Assembly (NCBI GenBank): GCA_009920875.1
Contig: RFZE01000001.1
Span: 1 to 36,460, forward strand
DNA: 36,460 nt
Source of the DNA: Alphaproteobacteria bacterium
GTDB taxonomy: Bacteria > Pseudomonadota > Alphaproteobacteria > RS24
Reading direction: 5' to 3'
Under the pieces are notes generated by a model. That model saw nothing but the letters and a program-made list of their open reading frames with translations. It was not told where the DNA came from and ran no database searches. The translations under genes and the position numbers were made by a program. Each line of letters starts with the position of its first letter. Within the stretch, counting starts at the first letter, position 1. Below are positions 1 to 7,361 of the stretch, piece after piece.

Positions 1-57
1 GCCGATTATAAAAGCGTCACTGAATTTGCCGTTGAGGAAGTAGAGAAACGCATATGA
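1..57 (+). CDS. 3' end of an unidentified coding region
   Basis: Frame 1 is open from the window edge to a TGA at 55-57 and gives 18 residues ending VEKRI. The stop overlaps the ATG of the next gene in the four bases ATGA, the usual form of translational coupling inside an operon, which is the main reason to believe it is a real gene end. The fragment is too short to assign a family. Confidence 0.5.
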   Translation, partial: ADYKSVTEFAVEEVEKRI

Positions 58-1133
58 CCAAAAAAGTAGCCGTTTTCGGCGAGATGGGTGTGAATTTCGC
101 GCCCATTATTGAAGAGTATTTTGCCGCTAAACAGAAAGATTGGCAGGTCACCACATGGGCCTGCGATGGTGATGAAGCGGCGCGCGATGCGGTGCTGGCT
201 GAGTGCGAAGCGGCGGTGATGAGCGCCGATTTCATTTTGACGCCGGGCAATTTCGGCGCGCTGATGGCCGCGCCCCATCTCAAAATCCTACTGCAACCTT
301 GGGTCGGCACGGATTGGCTTGATGAGGGCTTTCTGCCGAAGGGGCTGATTTTCTGCAATGCCGGCGGCCATGCCGCGCCCATGGCGGAATATGTGCTGGG
401 CACCATGCTGGAACACGCGCTTGAATTGCGCACCATGCATAGCGATATGCTGGCCGGAAAATGGCGCCGCGCCGGTCGCAATGCGGCACCCGAGGCACGG
501 CACGGCGATTTGCTCGGCAAACATATCGGCATTGTCGGCTATGGCGAAATTGCCCAAGCGGTGGCGACCCGCGCCGCCGCTTTCGGCATGAGCGTATCGG
601 CCGTGGCGCGCTCCAAGCGCGACAAAACCCCTACCCCGCTCGATTGGATCGGCACGCAAACCGATTTGCCGAAACTTCTGGCCGAAAGCGATTACCTCAT
701 CATGACCTGCGATTTGAACGATGAAACCGAAGGCATGATTGACGCGGCCGCTTTCGCGCAAATGAAAGACACGGCCTATATCATTAATGTGGCGCGCGGC
801 GAGGTGATTGACGAAGACGCGCTGTTTGAGGCGCTGCAGTCAAAACGCATTGGCGGCGCGGCGCTTGATACTTGGTATCGCTATCCCGTCAATATCGCCG
901 ATACCGAGCCCGACCCCGACCGTGGCGGGCCGTATCAAGGCTCGAAACATGATTTCAACAGCCTCGATAATGTGCTGCTGACCCCGCATATGGCGGCGCA
1001 TACATTCGGCGCTGACCGCGGGCGATATGTGTCGATTGCCGAAAGCCTGTGCAGCTATGCCGAAGGCGCTGATGTGAAACGGCAAGTCACCATCGGCACG
1101 GGCGAAAACCTCGAAGGGTTTGCGATACCGTAG
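54..1133 (+). CDS. D-isomer-specific 2-hydroxyacid dehydrogenase family protein
   Basis: A 359-residue NAD(P)-dependent oxidoreductase of the 2-hydroxyacid/phosphoglycerate dehydrogenase family; the substrate cannot be told. The nucleotide-binding motif VGYGEIA lies at residues 161-167 (third Gly replaced by Ala), the signature NVARGE with the substrate-binding Arg at R248, and the His-containing motif PHMAAH near 311-316. At the position of the family's catalytic Glu (29 residues after the Arg, in the usual VFxxEP motif) this protein has Y277 within WYRYP, and it carries about 12 extra residues between there and the His. The start is the ATG that overlaps the preceding stop (ATGA), so it is probably the second gene of an operon. 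A 6-bp hairpin at 1146-1161 follows the stop but has no T-tract. Confidence 0.85.
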   Translation: MTKKVAVFGEMGVNFAPIIEEYFAAKQKDWQVTTWACDGDEAARDAVLAECEAAVMSADFILTPGNFGALMAAPHLKILLQPWVGTDWLDEGFLPKGLIFCNAGGHAAPMAEYVLGTMLEHALELRTMHSDMLAGKWRRAGRNAAPEARHGDLLGKHIGIVGYGEIAQAVATRAAAFGMSVSAVARSKRDKTPTPLDWIGTQTDLPKLLAESDYLIMTCDLNDETEGMIDAAAFAQMKDTAYIINVARGEVIDEDALFEALQSKRIGGAALDTWYRYPVNIADTEPDPDRGGPYQGSKHDFNSLDNVLLTPHMAAHTFGADRGRYVSIAESLCSYAEGADVKRQVTIGTGENLEGFAIP

Positions 1134-1163
1134 GCTAAAAGCACCCGCCAGCTTGCTGGCGTT

Positions 1164-1207
1164 GGTGCGCCTTGCCCCAGCGCAGCGACCAACGGGAGCG
1201 AAGTCGG
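1164..1207 (+). repeat. Left copy of a 44-bp imperfect inverted repeat
   Basis: This stretch is the near-exact reverse complement of 1770-1813. The core at 1177-1207 matches the other copy at 29 of 31 positions, and the outer ten bases (GGTGCGCCTT) match exactly. The two copies lie in opposite orientation about 560 bp apart and enclose a structured leader and one small gene. I did not see a third copy in the window. It could be a dispersed intergenic palindrome family or the ends of a non-autonomous element; no flanking target duplication is visible. Confidence 0.8.
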
Positions 1208-1308
1208 AGCCAAAAGCACCAGCCTTAAAGTAAATATTTTCATTTAAAAGCAATAAGTTAAATCAGATTTAGCTTGCCTTACCCGCTAACGATTTCCTAA
1301 CCTCCTCC

Positions 1309-1406
1309 TGTCAATCCTAATTCGGACACCCCTGTCGGGGTGCTCTCCGAATACAATACCGCTCGCGGAGATAGGCGAGATCTCCATTCTCGAATTGGGA
1401 TTGACA
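1309..1406 (+). ncRNA. Candidate structured leader RNA (or miniature inverted-repeat element)
   Basis: Bases 1309-1324 can pair with 1391-1406 over 16 bp, with only one G-U wobble. Inside lies a competing hairpin: 1320-1326 pairs perfectly with 1346-1352, continued by CACCCC (1327-1332) with GGGGTG (1337-1342) around a TGTC loop. A further 5-bp stem joins 1376-1380 to 1388-1392. The long stem and the inner hairpin share 1320-1324, so they exclude each other, as in switching leaders. The stretch sits 56-153 nt before a GTG start. No known riboswitch class is recognised. The same 16-bp ends could instead be terminal repeats of a 98-bp miniature element. The rest of 1134-1461 holds only the repeat at 1164-1207 and A/T-rich sequence. 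Confidence 0.5.
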
Positions 1407-1431
1407 CAGCCCGGCACTTTTGCCGGTGCTG
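1407..1431 (+). promoter_or_regulatory. Hairpin just upstream of the ribosome binding site
   Basis: CAGC plus CCGGCA (1407-1416) pairs with TGCCGG, a bulged T, and GCTG (1421-1431) around a CTTT loop. It begins directly after the long stem of the leader and ends 15 nt before the purine-rich ribosome binding site at 1447-1454. There is no T-tract, so it is not a standard terminator. It may cap or separate the leader from the translated region. Confidence 0.5.
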
Positions 1432-1461
1432 CTCAATAATAATAAGAGGAGGGAGAACGCC

Positions 1462-1749
1462 GTGTCGGAACTTATCAATGCCTATAATAATAGCTGGCCG
1501 TTTGTGCAGATGTTTATGCTCGCCACGCTTTTGGGGCTGGTTGCCTTGCCTGTTTGGTTGACCCATCGCTGGCTGACCATGCGCAAGAAAATGCCGGACA
1601 ATATTTTGCTTGCGCTGGCGCAAGACGGTGACGTGGTAACGCTAACCGTGCGTCAAGGTGCACCGATTAGCCCCAATCAGCTTACCAATCTGCTGACCGA
1701 ACCGACCTCACAAGCGGATATTCACGCCGAGCCGATAAGGGCTGATTAA
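1462..1749 (+). CDS. Small single-span membrane protein, function unknown
   Basis: A 95-residue protein if translation starts at the GTG at 1462, which follows a strong ribosome binding site (AGGAGGGA, 1447-1454). An in-frame ATG at 1420 lies inside a stable hairpin and is less likely. Residues about 12-32 form one hydrophobic span (VQMFMLATLLGLVALPVWL), followed by the basic stretch HRWLTMRKK, suggesting that the C-terminal part is cytoplasmic. That part is short, polar and acidic at its end. I recognise no family. The gene stands alone between two inverted repeats and behind a structured leader, so its expression may be controlled after transcription starts. Confidence 0.6.
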   Translation: MSELINAYNNSWPFVQMFMLATLLGLVALPVWLTHRWLTMRKKMPDNILLALAQDGDVVTLTVRQGAPISPNQLTNLLTEPTSQADIHAEPIRAD

Positions 1750-1769
1750 GCGACCGCGCCCTTCTACCG

Positions 1770-1813
1770 CCGACTTCGCTCCCTTCGGTCGCTGCGCTGG
1801 CGGAAGGCGCACC
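1770..1813 (-). repeat. Right copy of the 44-bp imperfect inverted repeat
   Basis: This is the reverse-complement partner of 1164-1207 and begins 21 bp after the stop of the small membrane-protein gene. It is followed at 1815-1831 by a perfect 7-bp stem (TTTGCCC/GGGCAAA) with a 3-nt loop and no T-tract, which may help end transcription of the small gene. Confidence 0.8.
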
Positions 1814-1942
1814 GTGTTTGCCCTGCGGGCAAACGGGTGATTTTACCGTGCGTCTTCTTGCCACGTAATTGATATGGCCAATCTCTTGCCAAGCAACAGG
1901 GTCATGCTATTGTTTCGGCAATTATTGTTTGAGGAGACAGAG

Positions 1943-3133
1943 ATGACCGCTTTAGACACATTCCGCGAAGAAACGCGGGCTTGGTTGCAGGAAAACTGCC
2001 CCGAATCGATGCGCACGCCGATGCCGGAGCGCGAAATGCCATGGGGTGGCCGCAATGCCAGCTATCCCAATCCGGACACCAAAGTTTGGATGGACCGCAT
2101 GGCCTCGCGCGGCTGGACCGCGCCCGAATGGCCGGCTGAATATGGCGGCGGTGGCCTGTCGAAAGAGGAAAACAAAGTGCTGCAACAGGAATTGGCCGCG
2201 ATTAAAGCGCGCCCTGCCCTGACCAGCTTCGGCCTTTGGATGCTTGGCCCGGCACTGTTGGAATTTGCCAGCGAAGAGCAGAAGCAGAAATATATTCCTG
2301 AAATCATCAAGGGTGAAATTCGCTGGTGTCAGGGCTATTCAGAGCCGGGCGCGGGGTCTGACCTCGCCGGTCTGCAAACCAAATGCGAAGATAAGGGCGA
2401 TCATTATCTGGTCAATGGCCAGAAAGTGTGGACCTCTTATGCCGATAAATGCGACATGATTTTTTGCCTCGTGCGCACCGACACCACGGTTAAGCATGAC
2501 GGTATTTCTTTCTTGCTCATCGATATGGATAATGAAGGCGTGGAAGCGCGCCCGATTAAACTGATCTCCGGTTCATCGCCCTTCTGCGAAACATTCCTGA
2601 CCGATGTGAAAGTGCCGAAAGAAAATCTGGTCGGCGAGCTGAACAAAGGCTGGACCATTGCCAAGCGTTTGCTGGAGCATGAGCGCAGCATGATTTCAGG
2701 CATGGGCATGGGCGCCGGTGCGGCCTCTATGGGCGGCATGGAAGCCGTGGCGAAAGAAAATTTCGGCACAGATGGCGAGAAAATAGCGGACACCAGCATT
2801 CGCCAAGCAATTGCCGACCACAAAATGGACCAGCAAGCTTTCGGCCTGACGCTGAAACGCGCTTCCGCCGAAGCCAAATCGGGCCAAGGCATGGGCGCGG
2901 CTTCGGCCATGTTTAAATATTACGGCACGGAAGTGAATAAACGCCGTTTTGAATTGCTGCTCGATGTTTTGGGCACGCAGGCTTTGGGCTGGGAAGGCGA
3001 AGGCTTTGACAGCAAAGAATTGGCCGTCACCCGTTCGTGGCTGCGCTCGAAAGGCAATTCGATTGAAGGCGGCACATCAGAAGTGCAACTGAATGTTATT
3101 GCCAAACGTGTGCTCGGCCTGCCCGACGCTTAA
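1943..3133 (+). CDS. Acyl-CoA dehydrogenase, probable catalytic subunit of a heteromeric enzyme
   Basis: A 396-residue FAD flavoprotein of the acyl-CoA dehydrogenase family, which makes trans-2-enoyl-CoA from an acyl-CoA. The ATG at 1943 is chosen because GAGGAG stands 6 nt upstream; an in-frame start at 1874 has no such site. The FAD/substrate motif YSEPGAGSDLAG is at residues 132-143 and the C-terminal motif IEGGTSE at 374-380. By alignment the classical C-terminal catalytic Glu (YEGT in medium-chain enzymes) is Gly here, whereas E247 (EHERSM) matches the alternative Glu site used by isovaleryl-CoA dehydrogenase and by one subunit of mycobacterial FadE26-type pairs. A second acyl-CoA dehydrogenase follows after 41 bp, which suggests a two-gene heterotetramer. 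Confidence 0.88.
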   Translation: MTALDTFREETRAWLQENCPESMRTPMPEREMPWGGRNASYPNPDTKVWMDRMASRGWTAPEWPAEYGGGGLSKEENKVLQQELAAIKARPALTSFGLWMLGPALLEFASEEQKQKYIPEIIKGEIRWCQGYSEPGAGSDLAGLQTKCEDKGDHYLVNGQKVWTSYADKCDMIFCLVRTDTTVKHDGISFLLIDMDNEGVEARPIKLISGSSPFCETFLTDVKVPKENLVGELNKGWTIAKRLLEHERSMISGMGMGAGAASMGGMEAVAKENFGTDGEKIADTSIRQAIADHKMDQQAFGLTLKRASAEAKSGQGMGAASAMFKYYGTEVNKRRFELLLDVLGTQALGWEGEGFDSKELAVTRSWLRSKGNSIEGGTSEVQLNVIAKRVLGLPDA

Positions 3134-3174
3134 ACCGGCACTGCCGATACTCTTGAATATTAGGGGGATTTCTC

Positions 3175-4314
3175 ATGGCACTCGTGCTGACTGAAGAACA
3201 AACCATGCTTCGCGATATGGCGAAGGATTTTTTCACCGAACAGGTTCCGGTGACCAATTTGCGCAAATTGCGCGATGAAGAAGATGATTTGGGCTATGAC
3301 AAAGAGGTCTGGGCGCAGATTGTTGAGCTTGGCTTTGCCGGTATTTTGATACCTGAAGAGCAAGGCGGCACCGGCTTCGGGCCTATGGGTCTGGGCATTG
3401 TGATGACCGAAGCGGGGCGCACATTGGCCGCCACACCGCTTTATTCAACCGCCGTATTAGGCGCAGGGCTTATTCTTGCGGCCGGTTCAGAAGCGCAAAA
3501 AAATGACCTTTTGCCGAAAATTGCCGGTGGCGAATTGCTGACCGCTTTGGCTTTGGAAGAAACCAACCACCACAATCCGGCCAATGTTGCCATGACGGCC
3601 GAAAAATCGGGCGATGGCTTCAAATTGTCGGGCGAAAAGAAATTCGTCATTGACGGTCACATTGCCGACAAGCTGATTGTCGTGGCGCGCACAAGCGGTG
3701 CGGCAGGCGACACGCAAGGCCTGTCGATGTTTCTGGTTGATGCCGATGCCAAAGGCGTCAGCATCACCCGCACCCATATGGTCGATAGCCGCAATGCCGC
3801 TATCATATCGCTGGACGGGGTGGAGGTTTCTGCCGATGACGCTTTGGGCGGCATTGGCGCGGCTTATCCCGAATTGGAAAATGTGCTGGATTTGGGACGC
3901 GCTTGCATTGCCGCTGAAATGCTAGGCGGCGCGGAAGCGGTGTTTGACACAACGCTTGAATATCTCAAAGAGCGCAAGCAATTCGGCGTGATTATCGGCA
4001 CGTTCCAAGCATTGAAACACCGCGCGGCAGAAATGTTCTGCGAAGTGGAAATCTGCCGCTCCGTGGTGCTGGAAGCCTTGTCAGCGCTTGATGAGCGCCG
4101 CAATGATGTGCCCGCCGTGACCAGTCTCGCCAAAGCGCGGGTCGGTGAAGCGGCGCGGTTGATTACCAATGAAGGCGTGCAAATGCATGGCGGCATCGGC
4201 ATGACCGATGCGGTTGATATGGGGCTTTATTTGAAGCGCGCCCGCGTGCAAGCGCAAATGCTCGGTAACAGCAATTTCCACCGCGCCCGCTATGCTGATT
4301 TGGGTGGTTACTAA
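3175..4314 (+). CDS. Acyl-CoA dehydrogenase, probable partner subunit
   Basis: A 379-residue acyl-CoA dehydrogenase family protein starting at an ATG behind AGGGGGAT. It keeps the family layout: N-terminal helical domain, central beta domain, and C-terminal helical domain with ERKQFG (266-271) and MHGGIG (337-342). By alignment it has neither catalytic Glu: the C-terminal site reads MLGNSN and the alternative site reads LDLGR (G241). This fits a structural or cofactor-binding partner of the preceding acyl-CoA dehydrogenase, as in the alpha2beta2 enzymes of mycobacterial sterol side-chain oxidation. The substrate is unknown; nothing else in the window belongs to lipid or sterol degradation. 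A strong terminator follows the stop. Confidence 0.85.
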   Translation: MALVLTEEQTMLRDMAKDFFTEQVPVTNLRKLRDEEDDLGYDKEVWAQIVELGFAGILIPEEQGGTGFGPMGLGIVMTEAGRTLAATPLYSTAVLGAGLILAAGSEAQKNDLLPKIAGGELLTALALEETNHHNPANVAMTAEKSGDGFKLSGEKKFVIDGHIADKLIVVARTSGAAGDTQGLSMFLVDADAKGVSITRTHMVDSRNAAIISLDGVEVSADDALGGIGAAYPELENVLDLGRACIAAEMLGGAEAVFDTTLEYLKERKQFGVIIGTFQALKHRAAEMFCEVEICRSVVLEALSALDERRNDVPAVTSLAKARVGEAARLITNEGVQMHGGIGMTDAVDMGLYLKRARVQAQMLGNSNFHRARYADLGGY

Positions 4315-4336
4315 TTAAGTAATCCGAAAGCTTACC

Positions 4337-4373
4337 AAGGCCTCGACATTTGCCTGTCGAGGCCTTATTTTTT
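4337..4373 (+). terminator. Intrinsic terminator after the acyl-CoA dehydrogenase pair
   Basis: A perfect 12-bp stem (4337-4348 with 4355-4366, starting AAGGCC) closes a 6-nt loop and is followed by A and a run of six T. It ends 23-59 bp after the second acyl-CoA dehydrogenase and separates that pair from the next gene. Confidence 0.93.
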
Positions 4374-4402
4374 CACTGAATCAAATTGTCGAAGGAAATG
4401 CA

Positions 4403-4630
4403 ATGTCAGATGGCGCGCAACAACCGCAACGAATTACCGTTCTAGCAGAAGAATTCACCCCTGCCGCGATGGAGTTTCACCGTCGCAATATGAGCGCGCG
4501 CGGCTATCGCATGGAAGGGCAAATTACGCCGCGTCGTTACATGATGATTGACGGGCCGGGTGAACCCAGCGATTTGTTCGACGGCAAAGAATATTATGCG
4601 GTTACTTTCGTCCGCAAAGACGACGAGTAA
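4403..4630 (+). CDS. Small conserved-looking protein of unknown function upstream of hemA
   Basis: A 75-residue soluble protein, start ATG behind AAGGA. It has no signal peptide or membrane span. Visible features are a central basic segment with several Arg (FHRRNMSARGYRMEG) and an acidic, aromatic C-terminus (DGKEYYAVTFVRKDDE), giving an alternating pattern compatible with a small alpha/beta fold. There is no Cys and no clear metal site. It lies 88 bp before hemA on the same strand and has its own space after a terminator, so it may share a transcript with hemA and hemH. I do not recognise the family. Confidence 0.7.
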   Translation: MSDGAQQPQRITVLAEEFTPAAMEFHRRNMSARGYRMEGQITPRRYMMIDGPGEPSDLFDGKEYYAVTFVRKDDE

Positions 4631-4718
4631 CCCTGCGGCAAATAAGCCTTTTCTCCGGCAAAGCTGGCTTCAAGAGCATAAATCGGCTAAAGCTATCGTT
4701 AGAAACTAGGGATTTTCA

Positions 4719-5966
4719 ATGGCCGTCGAATATGACAAGCATTTGGATGACGCGCTGGCCTCATTGCATGATGAGGGCCGCTATCGCGTATTTACCGATT
4801 TGGCACGCAGCGCCGGTGCTTTTCCGCGCGCCATGAACCATTCGGCCAATCCGCCGCGCGAGGTTATTGTTTGGTGTTCCAATGATTATTTGGGCATGGG
4901 GCAAAGCGCCGATGTGATGAACGCCATGAAGCACGCCATTGACACAATGGGCACGGGCGCGGGCGGCACACGCAATATTTCCGGCACCCACCATATGATT
5001 GTTGAACTGGAAAACGAACTTGCCGATTTGCACGATAAAGAGGCCGCTTTGGTCTTCACCTCGGGCTATATTTCCAATGAGGCGACAATCTCGACATTGG
5101 CCAAATTGCTGCCAGATTGCCTTATCCTGTCAGACGAATTGAACCACGCCTCAATGATTGAAGGCGTGCGTCAAAGCGGCTGCTCAAAGCTGATTTGGCG
5201 GCATAATGATATTGAACATTTGGAAAGCCTGTTGCGCGATGCCGACCCGGCGCGCCCCAAGCTGATTGCCTTTGAAAGCGTCTATTCAATGGATGGCGAT
5301 ATTGCGCCGATTGAAGCGATTTGTGACTTGGCCGAAAAATATGACGCGCTGACTTATCTCGATGAAGTGCATGCTGTCGGCATGTATGGCCCGCGCGGCG
5401 GCGGCATTGCCGATCGTGACAATCTCATGCAGCGCGTTGACATTATTGAGGGCACGCTGGCCAAAGCCTTCGGCATTATGGGCGGCTATATTACCGGCAA
5501 ACAAAATCTGGTTGATGCCATTCGTTCCTATGCGCCGGGCTTTATTTTCACCACCACCTTGCCGCCGACGGTTGCCGCCGGTGCCATTAAAAGCGTGCAA
5601 TTGGTGAAACAAGCCAATGATTTACGCCAGCGCCATCAAGAGCGCGCCGAAAAGCTGAAAACCATGTTGGAAGATGCCGGTATGCCGGTCTTGCGCACGG
5701 AAACGCATATTGTGCCGCTTATGGTCGGCGATCCGGTGCTGTGCAAGGCGGCCTCTGACCGCTTGCTTAATGAGCACAATATTTACATTCAGCCGATTAA
5801 CTATCCGACCGTGCCGCGCGGCACGGAGCGGCTTCGCATTACCCCATCGCCGCTGCATGATGACACAATGATGGACGCACTTGTCGAAGCGGTTCAGGAA
5901 GTCTGGGCACATTTGGATATTTCCTGCGACCTACCGGATTTGATGGCTGCGCCCGCGGCTCAGTAA
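4719..5966 (+). CDS. hemA: 5-aminolevulinate synthase
   Basis: A PLP enzyme that condenses glycine with succinyl-CoA to 5-aminolevulinate, the first step of haem synthesis by the C4 (Shemin) route used by alphaproteobacteria. At 415 residues it has the family's usual length. Key motifs are the substrate-binding CSNDYLG (53-59), GTGAGGTRNISGT (78-90), the PLP-ring motif DEVHAVG (215-221) with D215 and H218, and the Schiff-base lysine K249 in EGTLAKAFG. It starts at ATG behind AGGGA and its stop overlaps the hemH start by one base (TAATG), which indicates translational coupling of the first and last enzymes of the pathway. I saw no clear regulator site in the 88 bp upstream. Confidence 0.97.
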   Translation: MAVEYDKHLDDALASLHDEGRYRVFTDLARSAGAFPRAMNHSANPPREVIVWCSNDYLGMGQSADVMNAMKHAIDTMGTGAGGTRNISGTHHMIVELENELADLHDKEAALVFTSGYISNEATISTLAKLLPDCLILSDELNHASMIEGVRQSGCSKLIWRHNDIEHLESLLRDADPARPKLIAFESVYSMDGDIAPIEAICDLAEKYDALTYLDEVHAVGMYGPRGGGIADRDNLMQRVDIIEGTLAKAFGIMGGYITGKQNLVDAIRSYAPGFIFTTTLPPTVAAGAIKSVQLVKQANDLRQRHQERAEKLKTMLEDAGMPVLRTETHIVPLMVGDPVLCKAASDRLLNEHNIYIQPINYPTVPRGTERLRITPSPLHDDTMMDALVEAVQEVWAHLDISCDLPDLMAAPAAQ

Positions 5967-6976
5967 TGTTGCCCAATACTCACCCTGAAGTTGCGTTTGG
6001 CAAAACCGGCCTTTTATTGGTCAATCTCGGCACGCCTGAAAGCCCTGACAAAAAGGGACTGCGCCCCTATCTCAAACAATTTTTAAGCGACCGCCGCGTT
6101 ATTGAAGCATCGCCACTTATTTGGCAACCGATTTTGCGCGGCATAATTTTGAACACGCGGCCGAAAAAATCGGCCGAGGCCTATGCCAAAATCTGGCGCG
6201 AAGAAAGCAATGAAAGCCCGTTGCGCTATTATACGCGGGTGCAAGCTGAAAAATTGCAAGCCCAGCTTGGTGATGGTGTGAAAGTTGATTGGGCCATGCG
6301 CTATGGTGCGCCGTCCATCGAAACGCGCCTCGCCGATATGAAAGCGGCAGGCTGTGAACGCATCGCCATTATCGCGCTATACCCGCAATATAGCGCCTCC
6401 ACTTCGGCCAGCGTTTATGATGATGTTTTCCGCGCTTTGTTGAAGCTGCGCTGGCAACCGGCCATTCGCACCGCCGCCCCATGGCATGACCACCCCGACT
6501 ATATTAATGCGCTGGCGCAATCGGTGAGCGATCATTTGAGCGGCTTGGATTTCGAGCCGGAGCATATTATCGCCTCGTTTCACGGCTTGCCGCAAAGCTA
6601 TTTTGAAAAGGGCGACCCCTATCACTGTCATTGTGCCAAGACGGCGCGTCTGCTGCGCGAAGAACTGGGCATGGATGAAGATAAATTGCGACTGACCTTT
6701 CAATCGCGCTTCGGCCCGACCAAATGGCTGGAGCCATACACGGATAAAACCGTTATTGAGATGGCTGAACAAGGCGTGAAGAAAATTGCCGTGGTGACAC
6801 CGGGCTTCATTTCAGACTGTGTCGAGACCTTGGAAGAGATTGGCATTGCCCTTGAAGAAGATTTTATTGCGGCCGGCGGCACGCATTTTTCAACCGTGCC
6901 ATGCCTCAATGATAGCGACATATCTCAAAACCTTTTGCAAATAATCGCCGAAAGAGAATTGGCCGGCTGGCTGTAA
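5966..6976 (+). CDS. hemH: Ferrochelatase
   Basis: Inserts Fe(II) into protoporphyrin IX, the last step of haem synthesis. At 336 residues it fits bacterial ferrochelatases. The family signature is ASFHGLPQSYFEKGDPY (204-218) with the metal-site His H206; the second conserved site is GFISDCVETLEEI (280-292) with E287. The N-terminal GLLLVNLGTPESP (15-27) is also typical. It is coupled to hemA by the TAATG overlap. A 52-bp gap with no terminator leads to the next gene, so transcription may continue. Confidence 0.97.
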   Translation: MLPNTHPEVAFGKTGLLLVNLGTPESPDKKGLRPYLKQFLSDRRVIEASPLIWQPILRGIILNTRPKKSAEAYAKIWREESNESPLRYYTRVQAEKLQAQLGDGVKVDWAMRYGAPSIETRLADMKAAGCERIAIIALYPQYSASTSASVYDDVFRALLKLRWQPAIRTAAPWHDHPDYINALAQSVSDHLSGLDFEPEHIIASFHGLPQSYFEKGDPYHCHCAKTARLLREELGMDEDKLRLTFQSRFGPTKWLEPYTDKTVIEMAEQGVKKIAVVTPGFISDCVETLEEIGIALEEDFIAAGGTHFSTVPCLNDSDISQNLLQIIAERELAGWL

Positions 6977-7028
6977 GCCTTGACCTGTTGTTAGTTTATC
7001 GGGCAGTGTCTTCTCTAGAGAGGGTTTT

Positions 7029-7361
7029 GTGTCTGATTGGTTACACCTGATTGGCTGGCCTCCTTCGATTATCACAGGTGGCTTGCTCATTTTTCTTTCG
7101 CTTGGCTATGGAACGCAGGCGCGTCAAAAACTGCGCCCAATTCTTCTCGCCGTTCAAGTTGCTTTGTTAACGCTCATTCTTTCCACGCTTTATAACGCCC
7201 TGCATACCGGGGCATCGGGCATGCTTAAGGCACTTTTGACGCAATCATTCGGCACGTTTCTCGGCGTCTTCACAATAAGCTGGCTTATTATAAAATTATG
7301 TTTCATCATCAGGTCTCGTAACGGACAAACAAATATTTTCACACGAAACCGCAGGTCATGA
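7029..7361 (+). CDS. Small membrane protein with three predicted spans, function unknown
   Basis: A 110-residue hydrophobic protein starting at a GTG (7029) behind the purine-rich AGAGAGGG. Hydrophobic stretches lie near residues 9-27, 38-57 and 72-94. The C-terminus is basic and polar (RSRNGQTNIFTRNRRS). Its stop overlaps the ATG of the following MFS transporter in ATGA, so it is very likely co-translated with it. It lacks the conserved His of HemJ, a membrane protein sometimes found next to hemH, so I do not call it that. It may assist the transporter, but this is inferred only from the overlap. Confidence 0.6.
   Translation: MSDWLHLIGWPPSIITGGLLIFLSLGYGTQARQKLRPILLAVQVALLTLILSTLYNALHTGASGMLKALLTQSFGTFLGVFTISWLIIKLCFIIRSRNGQTNIFTRNRRS

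Noticed and set aside
1297..1623. Minus-strand open frame crossing the structured leader and the small gene
   Set aside because: It crosses the stems of the leader and opposes a gene with a strong ribosome binding site; no protein feature supports it.
4640..4672. AAGCC/GGCTT stem before hemA as terminator or riboswitch
   Set aside because: Five pairs with a 17-nt loop and no T-tract; too weak.
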